From positions 297,909,957 through 297,973,956 of the forward strand of contig NC_133650.1 in the NCBI RefSeq assembly GCF_009905375.1: a DNA stretch of 64,000 nt. The letters run 5' to 3'. The position numbers and the translations under genes are program-made. A model generated the notes under the pieces. It ran no database searches. It was not told where the DNA came from and was given only the letters and a program-made list of their open reading frames with translations. This DNA comes from Apium graveolens. Taxonomy: Eukaryota; Streptophyta; Magnoliopsida; Apiales; Apiaceae. Positions 47,758 to 59,960 of this stretch are shown piece after piece (the first letter of the stretch is position 1; each line of letters opens with the position of its first letter).

Positions 47758-49946
47758 TAGAGCTATAGCCGAACCGAGCTGAACCGAGCTGAGCCGAGTT
47801 TTGATCGAACCGAAATGAGTTTTAGTTTTTTCTGACGAACCAAACCGAATCGAGCCGAGTTTTCTTAACGAACAGAAAACCATGTTCCAGCTCGATCTCG
47901 TTAAAGAACGGGCCGAACACGAGTTTTTATCGAACAAAATCGAGTCGAGCCGAACACGAGTTTTCTCCATCAAAACGAGCCGAGCCGAGCTGAGCTGAAG
48001 TAAAAAATTCTGCTTATAACACCTGTTGATTGTTAAAATAACAAACCAAATACTTTTATTTTTTTCTAAAATTTTTGTCATATCACTAAAATATATTGAT
48101 CTTAACATCCGTACGGTTGGATCATTCATAAATAATTTTAAAAAAAATAAAATATTAATATGAGACTAAAAACTAGTTACAAGTGCTATTCAAACCATTG
48201 GTTGATTATTAAAATAACAAACAAAATAAATTTATTTATTTCAAAAAATTTTATCATATCACTAAAATATATAGATCTTAACATCTGTACGGTTGGATCA
48301 TTCATAAATATTTTTAAAAAAATCGAAACATTAATACGAGACTAAATATTAGTTTCAAGTATAGGTCAAAACACCGGTTGACTATTAAAGTAACAAACCA
48401 AATACATTTATTTTTTTCTAAAAATTTTGTCATATCACTAAAATATATAGATCTTAACATCCGTACGGTTGGATCATTCATAAATATTTTTAAAAAAATT
48501 GAAACAATAATATGAGACTGAATACTAGTTAAAGGTACTGTTCAAACCATTGGTTGATTATCAAAATAACAAATCAAATACATTTATTTTTTTCTAAATT
48601 TTTTGTCATATCACTAAAATATATAGATCTTAACATCCGTACGGTTGAATTATTCATAAATATTTTTAAAAAAAATTGAAATATTAATACGAGACTAAAC
48701 ACTAGTTACAAGTATTGTTCAAACCATTGGTTGATTATCAAAATAACAAAGAAAATAATTTTTTTTTCTAAAATTTTTATCATACCACTAAAATATATAG
48801 ATCTTAACATCCGTACGGTTGGATCATTCATAAATATTTTTAAAAAAATCGAAACATTAATACGAGACTAAACACTAGTTACAAGTATAGGTCAAAACAC
48901 CGGTTGACTGTTAAAATAACAAACCAAATACATTTATTTTTTTTCTAAAATTTTTATCATATCACTAAAATATATAGATCTTAACATCCGTACGGTTGGA
49001 TCATTCATAATTATTTTTAAAAAAATTGTAATATTAATATGAGACTAAACAGTAGTTACAAGTACTGTTCAAACCATTGGTTGATTATCAAAATAACAAA
49101 CAAAATAAATTTACTTTTTTTTAATTTTTTATCATATCACTAAAATATATAGATTTTAACATCCGTACAGTTGGATCATTCATAAATATTTTTAAAAATC
49201 GAAACATTAATACGAGACTATACACTAGTTACAAGTATAGGTCAAAACATTGGTTGACTGTTAAAATAACAAACCAAATATATTTATTTCTTCTAAAAAT
49301 TTTGTCATATCACTAAAATTAATAGATCTTAACATCCGTACGGTTGGATTATTCATAAATATTTTAAAAAAAAATCGAAACATCGATATGGGACTAAATA
49401 GAAGTACTGGTCAAAATACCGGTTAACTGTTAAAATAGTTAAAATAGCAAATCAAATATATTTAGTTTTACTAAACACTTAAATATATAAATCCTAACAT
49501 TCGTACGGTTAGATGATTTATAAATAATTTTAAAAAAATCAAAACACCAATCAGGAAATAAATATTAATTACAAGTAGTAGTCAAATCACTTGTTAATTC
49601 TTAAAATATCAAAATAAAAAATTAATTTTTACTATCTGATTTTTTTTTCAAATTACTAAAATATATATTTTGACATTCTTATATGATTCAATAATTTAAA
49701 ATTATTTATAAAAAATCTGAATAAAATTCATAATAATCAAATATATAAAATTAATTTTTTTTGAATTTTTTTTCGAGCGGAACCGAGCCGGGCTCGAGCC
49801 GAACATGCCAAAAGCTCGGCTCGAGCTCATTTTCTTAACAAACACATTTTTGTGTTCGAGTTCGAGCTCGAGCCCTTAATGAACCGAGTCCGTGACGAGC
49901 CGAGCTCGAGTTTGTTTGCGAACGGCTCGGTTCGCGAACAGCTCTA
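47758..49946. mobile_element. hAT-like element carrying a satellite-like tandem array
   Basis: The left end TAGAGCTATAGCCGAACCGAG and right end (reverse complement TAGAGCTGTTCGCGAACCGAG) are imperfect inverted repeats. Flanks ACAAGATG (47750-47757) and ATAAGATG (49947-49954) match at seven of eight bases. Both ends have many subterminal CGAGCCGAG / GCTCGGCTCG copies, a common hAT pattern. No transposase is present. The interior is filled by the ~176-bp array. Confidence 0.8.
48010..49700. repeat. Tandem array, about nine copies of a ~176-bp unit
   Basis: The landmark GTACGGTTGGATCATTCATAA (with minor variants) recurs at about 48111, 48287, 48463, 48639, 48813, 48990, 49165, 49338 and 49503, spacing 173-177 bp until the last (165). 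Each unit also has CATATCACTAAAATATATAG and GAGACTAAA...AGTTACAAGTA. A tenth, degraded unit may follow near 49680. Units are clearly diverged from one another. Confidence 0.92.
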
Positions 49947-49954
49947 ATAAGATG

Positions 49955-50658
49955 TATATATTTAAAATGATCTCCTTTATCTTTATTTTCATATTTAAAA
50001 AAAATCAAATCAGGGGCAAAAGTGTAATAAGAATGGACGGAAATAATAAGTGAAGCACTTTTCTGACTTTTTCCCATTAAAATATTTAATTTTAAATTCA
50101 ATGTAAAGCAAAAATCTCACATTATTAGTATTTTCTACATAAAGTTACATACAGTAAAAAATTAGAGAGTATAAATATAAGATTTCAGTATATTCGACTC
50201 GATATATTATCATCTAACGATTTATCGTCCATTTTTTTAAAAAAATAACGACCTCCTTGATTTTGAAGGTGGATCCGTCACCGGTCAAAGGATGAAAGCT
50301 TCTTAGTAGAAAATACTATGATTAGTCGTAGAAATTGTGCAGTACATGTACACGAAGACAAAAATGAACAAGAACGCCAGAGTCATTGATAAAGAAAGAG
50401 TAGTTGATTTGAGAACATATGGTTATAAAATAAACCGCGTGTGCGATTTGTCAACACAATAAGCTACTATATTCATTCCTCCTATATTGTCGATTCTAGA
50501 AACAGGCTTGATTTATAGACATGTTTGATATTTTTATTGACTACATAACCGATTTAAAGCCATCCTCCTTTGACTTGAATTAGCTTTTGCCTTAACCTAT
50601 TACTAACCCACATTCTGATTTTTTCAACGTCCCTTCATTCGTTTAAGTTTCCTCCTGC
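49955..50658. other. Intergenic region upstream of the small gene
   Basis: AT-rich sequence without open frames. It probably includes the promoter of the gene at 50705. Confidence 0.5.
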
Positions 50659-50668
50659 TATAAATATA
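50659..50668 (+). promoter_or_regulatory. TATA box of the small gene
   Basis: TATAAATATA lies 36-46 bp upstream of the first ATG in frame (50705) and 61-70 bp upstream of the second (50729). Confidence 0.6.
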
Positions 50669-50704
50669 TTGGGCGCACACGCAAACACAAACATTATTCA
50701 TCTT

Positions 50705-50941
50705 ATGACCAAAAAACTCTCCGAAACCATGGCATTGTTGAACAATTTCTTCTTCAACTGCTTTCAGGAGAGCTCGCCTCATGCGTCCAGGCCGCAATAT
50801 GTCTGCACCGGAGATGTTTGTGTTTTGCGCGATCCCAAATCATCGGAGGCTATTAAAATGAACAAGACCAAACGGAAGCTTATCTCGCCTTTTAGGCGAC
50901 CAAGGAGAAAGAACATCTTCAAAAATGGTGCTGCTGGATGA
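50705..50941 (+). CDS. Small basic protein of unknown function
   Basis: The frame gives 78 residues from ATG 50705 (MTKKLSETMALLNN) or 70 from ATG 50729, whose ACCATGGC context is the better plant start. The sequence has a hydrophobic, Phe-rich N-terminus (MALLNNFFFNCFQ), a central YVCTGDVCVLRDPKSS with two Cys, and a strongly basic C-terminus (KRKLISPFRRPRRKNIF). There are no introns. A TATA box is well placed. I do not recognise the family; intron-less small proteins of this style are common in plants and often stress-responsive, but that is only analogy. A chance ORF remains possible. Confidence 0.55.
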   Translation: MTKKLSETMALLNNFFFNCFQESSPHASRPQYVCTGDVCVLRDPKSSEAIKMNKTKRKLISPFRRPRRKNIFKNGAAG

Positions 50942-50999
50942 TTTCTTCTGGATCGTCTTTTCGATGTGAAGAACCAAAAGTTTTTAACTTTCGATGAGA

Positions 51000-51963
51000 A
51001 TAGAAGCTGCAACGATCATGCATGTTGTCGCGGTGATTAGCTTAACCTGACCAATCATTCGATCATAACAAAGTGTTGGTGGCAGACATTATTTCTTCTT
51101 GGAATTTACTCCGATTCTCGATATTTCATGTTACAAATTTAAATATCAATGACATATATTTTCATCTGCCTTTGGTTAAATCAATGCACATTTTCTTTGT
51201 TCTTTGGCTGATTATTTGACTTCATTGTCCGCTTTCTTCACCAACAATGGTATTTTTTTCTCATTCTTTTTGCTGAATGAACAAAGGTATTTTCCCTGAA
51301 TGAACGGTAATATCAAATATATTGAACACTAATTATAAATAAAAATATTCATTCAGCCATCTAAACCAAAATACTGATAATTGACTTCAAGAAGGGAAAC
51401 AAATTCTCATAGACATATTTCATTTCATACAGTAAAACCAGATTATATTATAGATTCTGAAAGTTGAAACTGCAAATTGCAGAAAGGGCCAATATATGTA
51501 AAAAAAACTTTCCAGGCGTCAAATTACCCCTGTAATTATCATCAGCCTGCTAATGCTTTTAAATTAACTTAGCTTCCCTATATCATTGCAATTTAAATCC
51601 TTTGTTCAGCAGTTATCCATACTTAAACAGAGAGAATAATAACTGGCACTGCATACAAAGAATACCACCGAGATCTTGAGCCGAGCTTATTTCTGAGCAA
51701 ACCTGAATCTTCATGGTCGATCTAAATTAATTGACCAAAACTCACTGTATACAACCCAATTCACTGGGATTTTTACTAAGTTTTTCCAGAGGTACATCCG
51801 TACTAAAATTGATCCTAAAACTGGATTAAGCCTGAAGCTCAATCGCCATTCAACCTACATGACTGTCTCCAACTGAAGGTAGATGGTGAACATATAGGCA
51901 ACAGAGGATAGCCAATCAAATTGCTCCAAACTCTTTCTCCCTACTGATGCAAAACTGAGCGAC
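51000..51963. other. Noncoding stretch between the two genes, including 3' UTR of the bromodomain gene
   Basis: The two convergent genes (50705 plus strand, 51964 minus strand) end facing this stretch. No open frame is seen. The part nearest 51964 is expected to be the 3' UTR of the minus-strand gene. Confidence 0.5.
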
Positions 51964-54900
51964 CTACAGTTGCAGAGCTAAGTCTGGTTGTTGTGTATCC
52001 ACCAGAACTCCTGAAGATTGCCTTGCGGGAGACCCTGACGACTGATATCCGATATTTAAATCTGGAGGAAGTGACTCTTGCTTTTGTCTAGGCTGCGATT
52101 GTGGATTAGGGCCCCTCCAGGGAGCCTGCATCTGGAATCTAGACAAATCGGGTGATACCAGTTGAGAGAAGCCCATAGGCTGGCGTTGAAATTGACCTTC
52201 ATTAACTCTGACAGGTTGTGGCACAAAGGCATGCATTGGAAAATTGCTTTTATCAGGATGAAACTGAATCGCATTAGCTGGATATTCTCCCCGGAACCGT
52301 GAAATATGTGGCTGGTGATCACGAGCATTATACACTGGATCCGCAGAGAACTGACCTTTGTGAGCATTGGCGTTTTCTGCTGCTGGCTTGAACCCTCCTG
52401 CTCCTATGGACATCCATGCACGAGCAGCAGCTGCTGCAGCATTGCTTGAATCTTCTCTATTCGCCAATGGACTTGATAAAACTGTAGACCTTATATCGAT
52501 CGGAGAATGATTTAAACTATGCTGATGTTGATCTTTCTCAGTTAACATTCTCATCAGCTGAACTGGGTCGCTCAGTCCTTGCTCCTGACTATGGGGAAAA
52601 TAGGTTTCTGTTCCGCCCTTCTGTTTCGAATTACTAGAGGTTGAGATGACCATCCTATTATCTATGACACTAGTCCTTGCTTGTCCATTCAGCACCCTTC
52701 CAGCAAAAACTCCATTGACAATCTGTTGTTTAGAGACGGCAGGTTGCAGAGTGCTCCTGTTCAGTGAAACTGTTTCCACTGACTTGGCATCTAGGGTTTC
52801 AGGAGCTCTTAACATTGTCTTCCCTCCCTCAGCATCAGCTAACCTATGGTTGGAAAAGAGTGGAGAACTCAGTCCAACATGATTTGAGACTTTTTTTTCA
52901 GGTTCAGCAAAAGTTTGGGACTGCGCGGTCTGCTGCTGATATGTGGCTCTATGATCAGTATGTCTGGTCCTTGGCGAAGAGACGAACGATGATTTTCCAT
53001 CTAAACTAGTTACCCTGAGAGGCTCTTCCTTCACCGAAACTCGGACGCTGGAACTAGAATTAATAGGTCGAGCTTCAGAAAGAGCTGACAATGGCGGCTC
53101 CGCTGAGGTAGATCCTGTAATAGGAGTCTCCTTGCCTGATAATGGGGCTCTGACAGCCCTCAACTCTTTCGTCATTTCAGAAGTGTAAGGAAACCTCTGT
53201 GGGACAGAATCTTTCAGGTTGCGATTCTCAAGCATCAATACAGGCGTTGGAAGTGGCTCGTATTCACCAACCCAACCCCGCCCATATTTAAACCCTTCAG
53301 GCAGAGCCTGCTCAATCCTTTGCGATGCAACTTTCCAAGCTACAGAGCCAAGGGTTGCGGCAAAGCGAGCAAGGCTCCAAGCATAAGAATGGTCTGCATT
53401 AACCCCAACCTGTTTATAGAAATTAATATCACATGAGCAAGAACATTCTAATTACACAAACCAATATTACACTTAACATTACTTACAGGAATCAGTTGCT
53501 TGCTTTCGCCCTCAAAAGTTGTAAAAATTGACTCTGATGATGTTGCTGAAGGAATTGATATATTGTATGTAGCTCGACGGTTCTCATCAAGCACAGATGC
53601 CTTCCTTGCAGGCTTTGATAAGAGACCTTTCCCTGCCAATAGAAAATGGAAAGAACAGAGGTTAAACATGCTGTATTGTAGTAAGCTTGCAAAGATAATT
53701 GTTGAGCATTAAGATTAAAATTTAGACTAACGTGAACATTTTTAAAACTATTTTTCATGGAAACTGCCTTGGTGTTTAATATATTTACAAATTACAATCC
53801 AATTCCATGGACAAAAGTATATTCGTCGTGCTTGTAACAATTCAAATAGTTACCTGATGCTAGTTCTTCTCCCCTGTCCATAATGTTGTCAGTTGAAGGC
53901 ACATTTCCTTCTACGATCTTATCAAAACTGCTAGGCTTCTCACAAACCACGGCTTGGGGTAAATTGGAACCATTTGCAACATCTCCTGCCATTGCAAGAG
54001 TAGCTCCAGAGGAGAAATCAGAGCCAACAGGTTCTTGCAATGTACGGCTTATTGGTTTCTTTATTTGCTTTTTAGGAAAAGAGTTACATGTTGTCTTCTC
54101 TTCTACCTTGAGCTCTTTCTCAGGGTAATCAAGCTCATTCCTTAACCTTTGAAATTTTCTTCTTGCCAACTCTTGAATAGAGAATGCCTTCCAAACATAT
54201 CATAGAATCATAGAAATAACTTATACCATTGCAAGTTATTAATACAACCTAAAGGACCATACAAAATTGTTACACTCTTACCTGCTTAAAGTATATGGTA
54301 TCTGAAGAATTGTATTGCATTGCATTTTCACATATCAGAAACACATCATGCTGCATTGAGGGGTCAGAAATAAAGCTCTTGTAAGAATACAAAGATATCA
54401 CAAGTAATTATTAAGACTACTGTGGTGAATGAAGGTTTTTAAAGTGAAATGCATGTCACAGATTCTAATTAGCTTGTTATCTGCGTTAAATATTTGTGAA
54501 AAGCTGTGACATGTCTATGAAAACAGATTATACAAACGAAGGCCTGGCAAAACCACTAAGTAACAAGTTGCTTCAGGTAATAGAAAACAAATAATTGCAG
54601 TTACAAATATATGAAGTTAAAATTAATCATAACCATATATAAAGGGGAGGATACACAAAGAACAGGGTAAATAATCAGTACCTAGGACCTTATCCCTCGT
54701 CATATATTTTTTACAACACTTGTTACAGTTCGGGTAATATATATAAGAGAACTGGTATTTATTAGTAAAATAAATATAGCTCGTCTTGTTTCATTAATAT
54801 TCACCAAAATAGTAATACTTACTCTAAAGATTCAAAATGATCAGGAATTTCCATAATTTTTAACATCATCCATAAAAAAGTTCAAAATTTGAGGGGTTGT

Positions 54901-57900
54901 ACATGAAAACATCCTCTTTTACGTATGCTTGATTTTGGTTTGGTTATACTTAAAATTTTTTAAAACAGCTTTTTTAAAAGGTCCCACCGAATGTGCATTG
55001 CTGGCTATATGCTTTACAACAACATTCGAACTGAAAGTTGCGTATGCAGCCTAATGGGTAAAATTTATTGTGGCATGGCTAATTTTTAGGAGGCTAACTG
55101 CTTATATGCCTAACAATAATGCATATCAACCGTAGATGGAATCCATCAGCACCATATATCAGCTTACGCTATGTATTAGGCAGGTAGGTGCCACACCACC
55201 TAGATGACAATTGACGCCTACTAACTAGGTGGGGTATGTAACTAGATTATTTCACACCTGTGAAGATCCGGTTTTAATTTTTCACTTTCATTTCTTTTCC
55301 TAAAATACAACACTTTCTATAATTGGAGTCATATAATATCATATTGCAATTTATTAGTAGAAAATATTGGTTTGTCTTGATTAGTTGTACTATATGTACA
55401 AAAATAGCACTCCCTCTGTTCCACCCATTGTTTACATCGCATGGAGGACCAGATAAACAGTAAAAAAGGGGACATATTGGTAGGTCCTCTGAAGATTAAC
55501 AAAGAACATTCTGCTATTTATTGAAATGTAAAAACAAAGGAACATTAAACAGGAAACGCAAAGAAATCAGAAATGGATGGGAAGTACGAGTAATATTTAG
55601 TCTAGGGAATCCAAAAGAGAACAGGAATTTTATATTTATCAATATCTTCCAAAAAAAATCTTAAAAAGCACAGGGCGGTTTACACGGAAATATTCACACT
55701 TGTATATGCTTGGTCTTATTTACTTTTAGTTAAAAGTACTAAAATGGAAATCTCTAGAGGGCCACGTCGGTACATGCTTTTCAGCAACCAGTAGTCTAAT
55801 TGACAGTTGATAGCGGATGAGATTTGTTGCGGCATGCTTAATTATTAGGCAGCTAACTGCTTATACACCTAATAATAATGTTTATCAACTGTAGATGGGA
55901 TTTGTCAGCGCATGTAAAAAACATCATGCAATGAGCAATGGAAGTGCAAGTACTACTGGTGGCTTGGTGCTGGGTGGGAAGGCGACTTGAAGGAGAGGTG
56001 AAATAGATGATTTCATTCTCAATCGAATATTTACCAACTTTATCCAACACGGACAAGTCTCCATATACAATACAAAAGAATTTTTTTTTCAGCTCACTAC
56101 CTAGACAGCTCCCTCCCTAAAACTTTCATGCTACTATAAACCTGTCTATCTGGAAGGAAGGATTCAATGAACGATCATAATCTCATCGTCTACTCTATTG
56201 CACACCGAACGATATGAATATAAACGTCCGATACGAGCAAGTTAGAGAGACACTCCATGTGTAACAGAAGGCACATGCAAACTGAAGTAAGAAAGAGGTA
56301 CTGGATTTAACTAATACACTTTCAGAGGATAGAGCTACTAGTCAGCGGATATCCACTGCCCATTTCAAACTCACAAGATGCTATGATAAAAAAGAATTCC
56401 ATTCTAGTGGTTACCTATATAGTACTCCCCCAGTCCCTTCCAATTGTTTACAATTCTGAGGAAGTGTCCGGCACGCATTTTAAGGTGCATAAAAAGTATA
56501 GTTATGTAACTTATTTTTACAATTTTCTTTTTCTGAATAAAAGTTGAATATTTTAATTTTTATTCAGAAAAACAAAATTGTAAAAAAAAAATTACAGAAC
56601 TATACTTTATATGCACCTTAAAATGCGTGTCGGGCACTCTTTAAAAAATGTAAACAATTGAAAGGCACGGAGGGAGTATAAATCTAGTTGATCAAAATAC
56701 GCACTAGCATTGAAAGAGATATTAAAACAAGTAAAACCTTTTCAGAACCTCCTGGTACGACACGGTTAAAATTTAAAACAGGCATAGACTAGCTCCGTAT
56801 TTTATAAATTTATAGATGCTTGCAATACAAACATTTATGTTTGCTTTTTTAGCTTCAAAATGTGGACTATAAAAAACAAGAAGCAAAGGCAATTCCCTGG
56901 AAAAAAATGCTGAAATGGCCGGAAGTATTAAATAGTTCTGGAGCCAAAAAAGGAAACAGCTTGCATTTATTAAAAAAATAACGGGAAAAAACATTGAATA
57001 GATTTATGTATATGCTTAAATTCAGGAGAGGGAAAAATAAAATAAACATAGAAGTTGGTTCCAAAAACAATTGCATCATAAAATTGTGTTCAAGTAAGAA
57101 ACGGAAGTACTGTGATTAAACATACAGATTGTATAATCAAACTTTGAAGTAAACAAAAGGCACCCACCTCAAATTGTTCGAAGGTTGAATATTTGCCAGT
57201 CCCTAGTTTCTTCCTCACAGTGGAGAAGTCCATTGGGTTCTTGATGACTTCATGATAATCAGGAAGCTAGCAGACAAGTAAAGCTACATATCAACTTCAT
57301 TATAAGAAAAAGCCTTCCAAACAGCATTTAGACAGAAAAACATGGAGAGAAAGAACACCTCTTCAGGATCCACAGGCTCAGCATAAACACCATAAATATC
57401 TTTCCTGCCACAACCAAAGTAATTTAACAACATTGTACAAACTGCATCAAATCAACCAATACCAAAAACACCTACTTCTGAAGTTTGTCAAGAATCAACT
57501 CCAAAGTCTTCTTTTCAGGCAACGGAAGCCCAGATGAACAATCCACCGGAGTTCCTAATAACACAACAAAATCAAAATCAGCACCCAAAAAACCCCAATG
57601 TGACCTTACAATATAATACCCAACACAGCACCCTGACCCATACCAACCTGGAACAGAGTCCATCCCTTTTGCCTCTACTTTCTCCTCGCTTTTCACCTGT
57701 CAAACTCAACAAAAATATAAAACTTAAAAAACAAAACAATAAATGGTACACAAGCAATACAAACAAGACACAGAAGCTTCACAGTGTGTGTGCCTAGAGA
57801 GAGAAAGTGTAGAGAGAGAAAAAAGTGGGGGAGTGTGATCAGATTCTGTGGGGATTAGTTTTTTTTGACACTTGACCTGACGTTTAAGTGCAATCGTTCC

Positions 57901-58579
57901 CGACATATAATACATTTAACTCCCCCTATATATCTGCATCTATAATTAGACTCGTACACATACAACACCACAAAACACTAGAAAATGCACGCAACTCAAC
58001 ACTCTCAAATCTTTGAACAACACTGTGGACACTCTCACTCACTCATCAGTCTCACTTACTCATCACGTACTTATTCACGATCATCACTTACTTATTCACG
58101 CAGATCCAAAAGTTAGTTATATATTAGTGTGTTAATACCTCATCATTATTATCATCATCACAACTATCAACAACATCATTATCATCTTCTTCTTCTTCAT
58201 CCACGTCATCATCCTCGTCATCATCGACTCCGTCGTCGTCAATTTTCCTCTTCTTCGCCGCCTTACCTTCCGAAGAAGACGGAGACACACGCCGAGTCGC
58301 ACTCGGTGGCGACTCAGCACCGCCGCAACTCTGTAACTTAAGCAACATCATCAGTTTCTTATCTCTCCGATCATTTTCGTCATCGTCGTCGTAGTAATCG
58401 AAGTCTTCGTCGATATAATCGTCGAAATCGAAGGTGTACCGTACATTTCTCCGGCGACCGCTCCGCCGAAGTTGCCGTTCAGTATCCGATGACTTCACCG
58501 GAGTTGAATCGGAGCTCCGGTGAGCAAGATCTGCCTTGGACGGTCGACCTTTCTTCTTTCTCTTCACGATCTGTACCAT
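51964..58579 (-). CDS. BRD13: Bromodomain protein of the BRD1/2/13 group (SWI/SNF-associated), nine coding exons
   Basis: Exons (minus): 58579-58139, 57696-57648, 57554-57476, 57404-57359, 57266-57168, 54350-54282, 54187-53854, 53632-53487, 53409-51964. All introns are GT-AG and phases fit, giving 902 residues plus stop. The N-terminus has an AT-hook-like KKKGRPSK (residues 8-15), basic RRSGRRRNVR and acidic Asp/Glu runs. The bromodomain is about residues 174-275 (DIYGVYAEPVDPEELPDY, KNPMDFSTVRKKL, ENAMQYNSSD, with the acetyl-lysine-binding Asn near 252). GRGWVGEYEPLPTPVL follows, then a long Ser/Gln-rich tail ending PDLALQL. In Arabidopsis this group belongs to the BRM-containing SWI/SNF complex in the nucleus. 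Length and the N-terminus favour BRD13 over BRD1/2; the symbol is by resemblance. Confidence 0.9.
54860..55920. repeat. Diverged direct duplication inside intron 5 of the bromodomain gene
   Basis: The block 55065-55155 (AGGCTAACTGCTTATATGCC..., CAACCGTAGATGGAAT) is repeated at 55830-55920 (AGCTAACTGCTTATACACC..., CAACTGTAGATGGGAT). Weaker similarity extends upstream of both, from about 54860 and 55640. The host intron (54351-57167) is 2.8 kb. Confidence 0.6.
55405..55592. mobile_element. Probable degraded Stowaway-like MITE in intron 5
   Basis: The left end ACTCCCTCTGTTCCACCCATTG is a good Stowaway terminus. The right end (reverse complement ACTCGTACTTCCCATCCATT) is a weak match. TA flanks are not clean. 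Confidence 0.4.
56425..56676. mobile_element. Stowaway MITE in intron 5 of the bromodomain gene
   Basis: A 252-bp element begins CTCCCCCAGTCCCTTCCAAT and ends with the inverted counterpart (GGCACGGAGGGAG), flanked by TA (56423-56424, 56677-56678). The inverted repeat extends over most of its length. CTCCCTCCGTCC-type ends with TA duplication define Tc1/Mariner-type Stowaway elements. Confidence 0.9.
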
Positions 58580-58800
58580 CTCTCTCTAGATTCTCTCTCT
58601 AGGTTAAACTCTGTAAGTAATAATACACACACAATTTTCTCTCTCTCTCTAGAGATAGATACAGTTTTTTATCTCTATAGACTATTAAATAACTCCATTA
58701 TTATTACTTACCTTTTCTAGAGACAAGTGGATGACTTTTTGGAATTTTCGAGGCCATCTTTATTAGTGTCTGTTTGCGAAATTGTTAGAAAATATAAGAG
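58580..58800 (-). promoter_or_regulatory. 5' leader and promoter of the bromodomain gene, with a predicted leader intron
   Basis: Upstream of ATG 58579 there is a GAGA-rich leader, then an acceptor TTACAG at 58611-58616 and a donor GTAAGT at 58711-58706, framing a 101-bp leader intron. An upstream ATG (58757-58755) opens a short frame MASKIPKSHPLVSRK that would splice out of frame with the main start. A TATATTTT lies at 58796-58789. This is predicted from sequence only. Confidence 0.5.
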
Positions 58801-59957
58801 GATATTTAACGGCGTCGTTTTGAAGTGAAGAACGAGGACTTGACGGCGTTAAACTGCCCGTTTGCCTGCCCTGTCGTGTACTAAAACATTGCCCGGATTG
58901 ACCAGGTATTCACATGTCTTTTGCCCGGATTGACTAGGTAGATTTTTTAGAGGGAATTTTTGAATTATGTTTTTGGCAAGAATATTAATAAATTCAATAA
59001 ATTTAAAACAAAACTTGTACTAAGTACAGTTTAAGCATCGAACTAGCATTAATGAACAATTATATATTCCAGCATTTATTTTCCAGCTAAATTTTGTATG
59101 CCACATTTTTTCAGGCATATTTGAAAGAGTAATGGTTCGACTGTTTTTCAAAGAATGAGGTGATCTTTTATTTTATTTTTAAAAAAGTTTTGGAATTAGA
59201 GAAAATCGAATTTATAATCACAAACAAGAGAGTTATGTCATGTCATCGCTCTAATATCACATTTTTTAGTTATACAATCAATTTTATTAATATGGGACGG
59301 GTCCAATTAAACACTCATTCATTTGAAATATTTTAAGATATTTTCCTATTTAAAATAACAAGCGTGATTTTATAACATATTTTAAGACTTACAACATTTC
59401 TTAAATTGAAATTTAGTAATATTGTTACCCTTTTTTTGGTGCAAGGTATATTGATACTTTAAAATAAAATCAAACATATGAAGTAAATCTCGCTTAATGT
59501 AGGTTATATAGGAAGGATAAGGTATACGTAATTTTTCCCTTATTTCGAAAAATGAAGAGATAATTTTCAGAAATACTCTTGGCTTTTGTGTGAGCATGCA
59601 TACATTGTGTAAAAAGTGAAAGTTAACGATAGATCGAATACTTGACAGGATGAAGTAGCAATTTCAAACAAACAAAATTTATTCACATAATTGTATAATT
59701 CGAGATAGTAAATGAGCTCGTCGTGTTATTCACATGGGAGTTACCTAGATATGAACGCATTTTTCTCATTAACAAGACTCTAATATCTGAACCTTATCTG
59801 AACCTTATCTGAACCTTATCTGAACCTGCTCAATTAAATATCTCGAATGGAATGCATTTACACGATAAATGCAAGTCCAAGATTCAAAATGATGACAATG
59901 AACATCCATCAAAACTGGAATTTGGCTTTCTACCCACGATATTGTCATCCAACCCCT
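58801..59957. other. Intergenic stretch
   Basis: No gene seen. It contains a short minisatellite at about 59788-59827: four copies of a 12-bp unit, TATCTGAACCT with one varying base. Confidence 0.5.
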
Positions 59958-59960
59958 TTA

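Noticed and set aside
47743..48129. 128-codon minus-strand frame
   Set aside because: It reads through the GC-rich CGAGCCGAG terminal repeats of the hAT-like element; composition is driven by the repeat and there is no gene context.
48010..49700. Regularly spaced repeats that might suggest a CRISPR array
   Set aside because: Units are contiguous 176-bp tandem copies with no unique spacers, in a plant genome.
58129..58341. Plus-strand frame rich in His/Arg opposite bromodomain exon 1
   Set aside because: It is the complement of the Asp/Glu-coding GAT/GAA repeats of exon 1, a shadow of the real gene.
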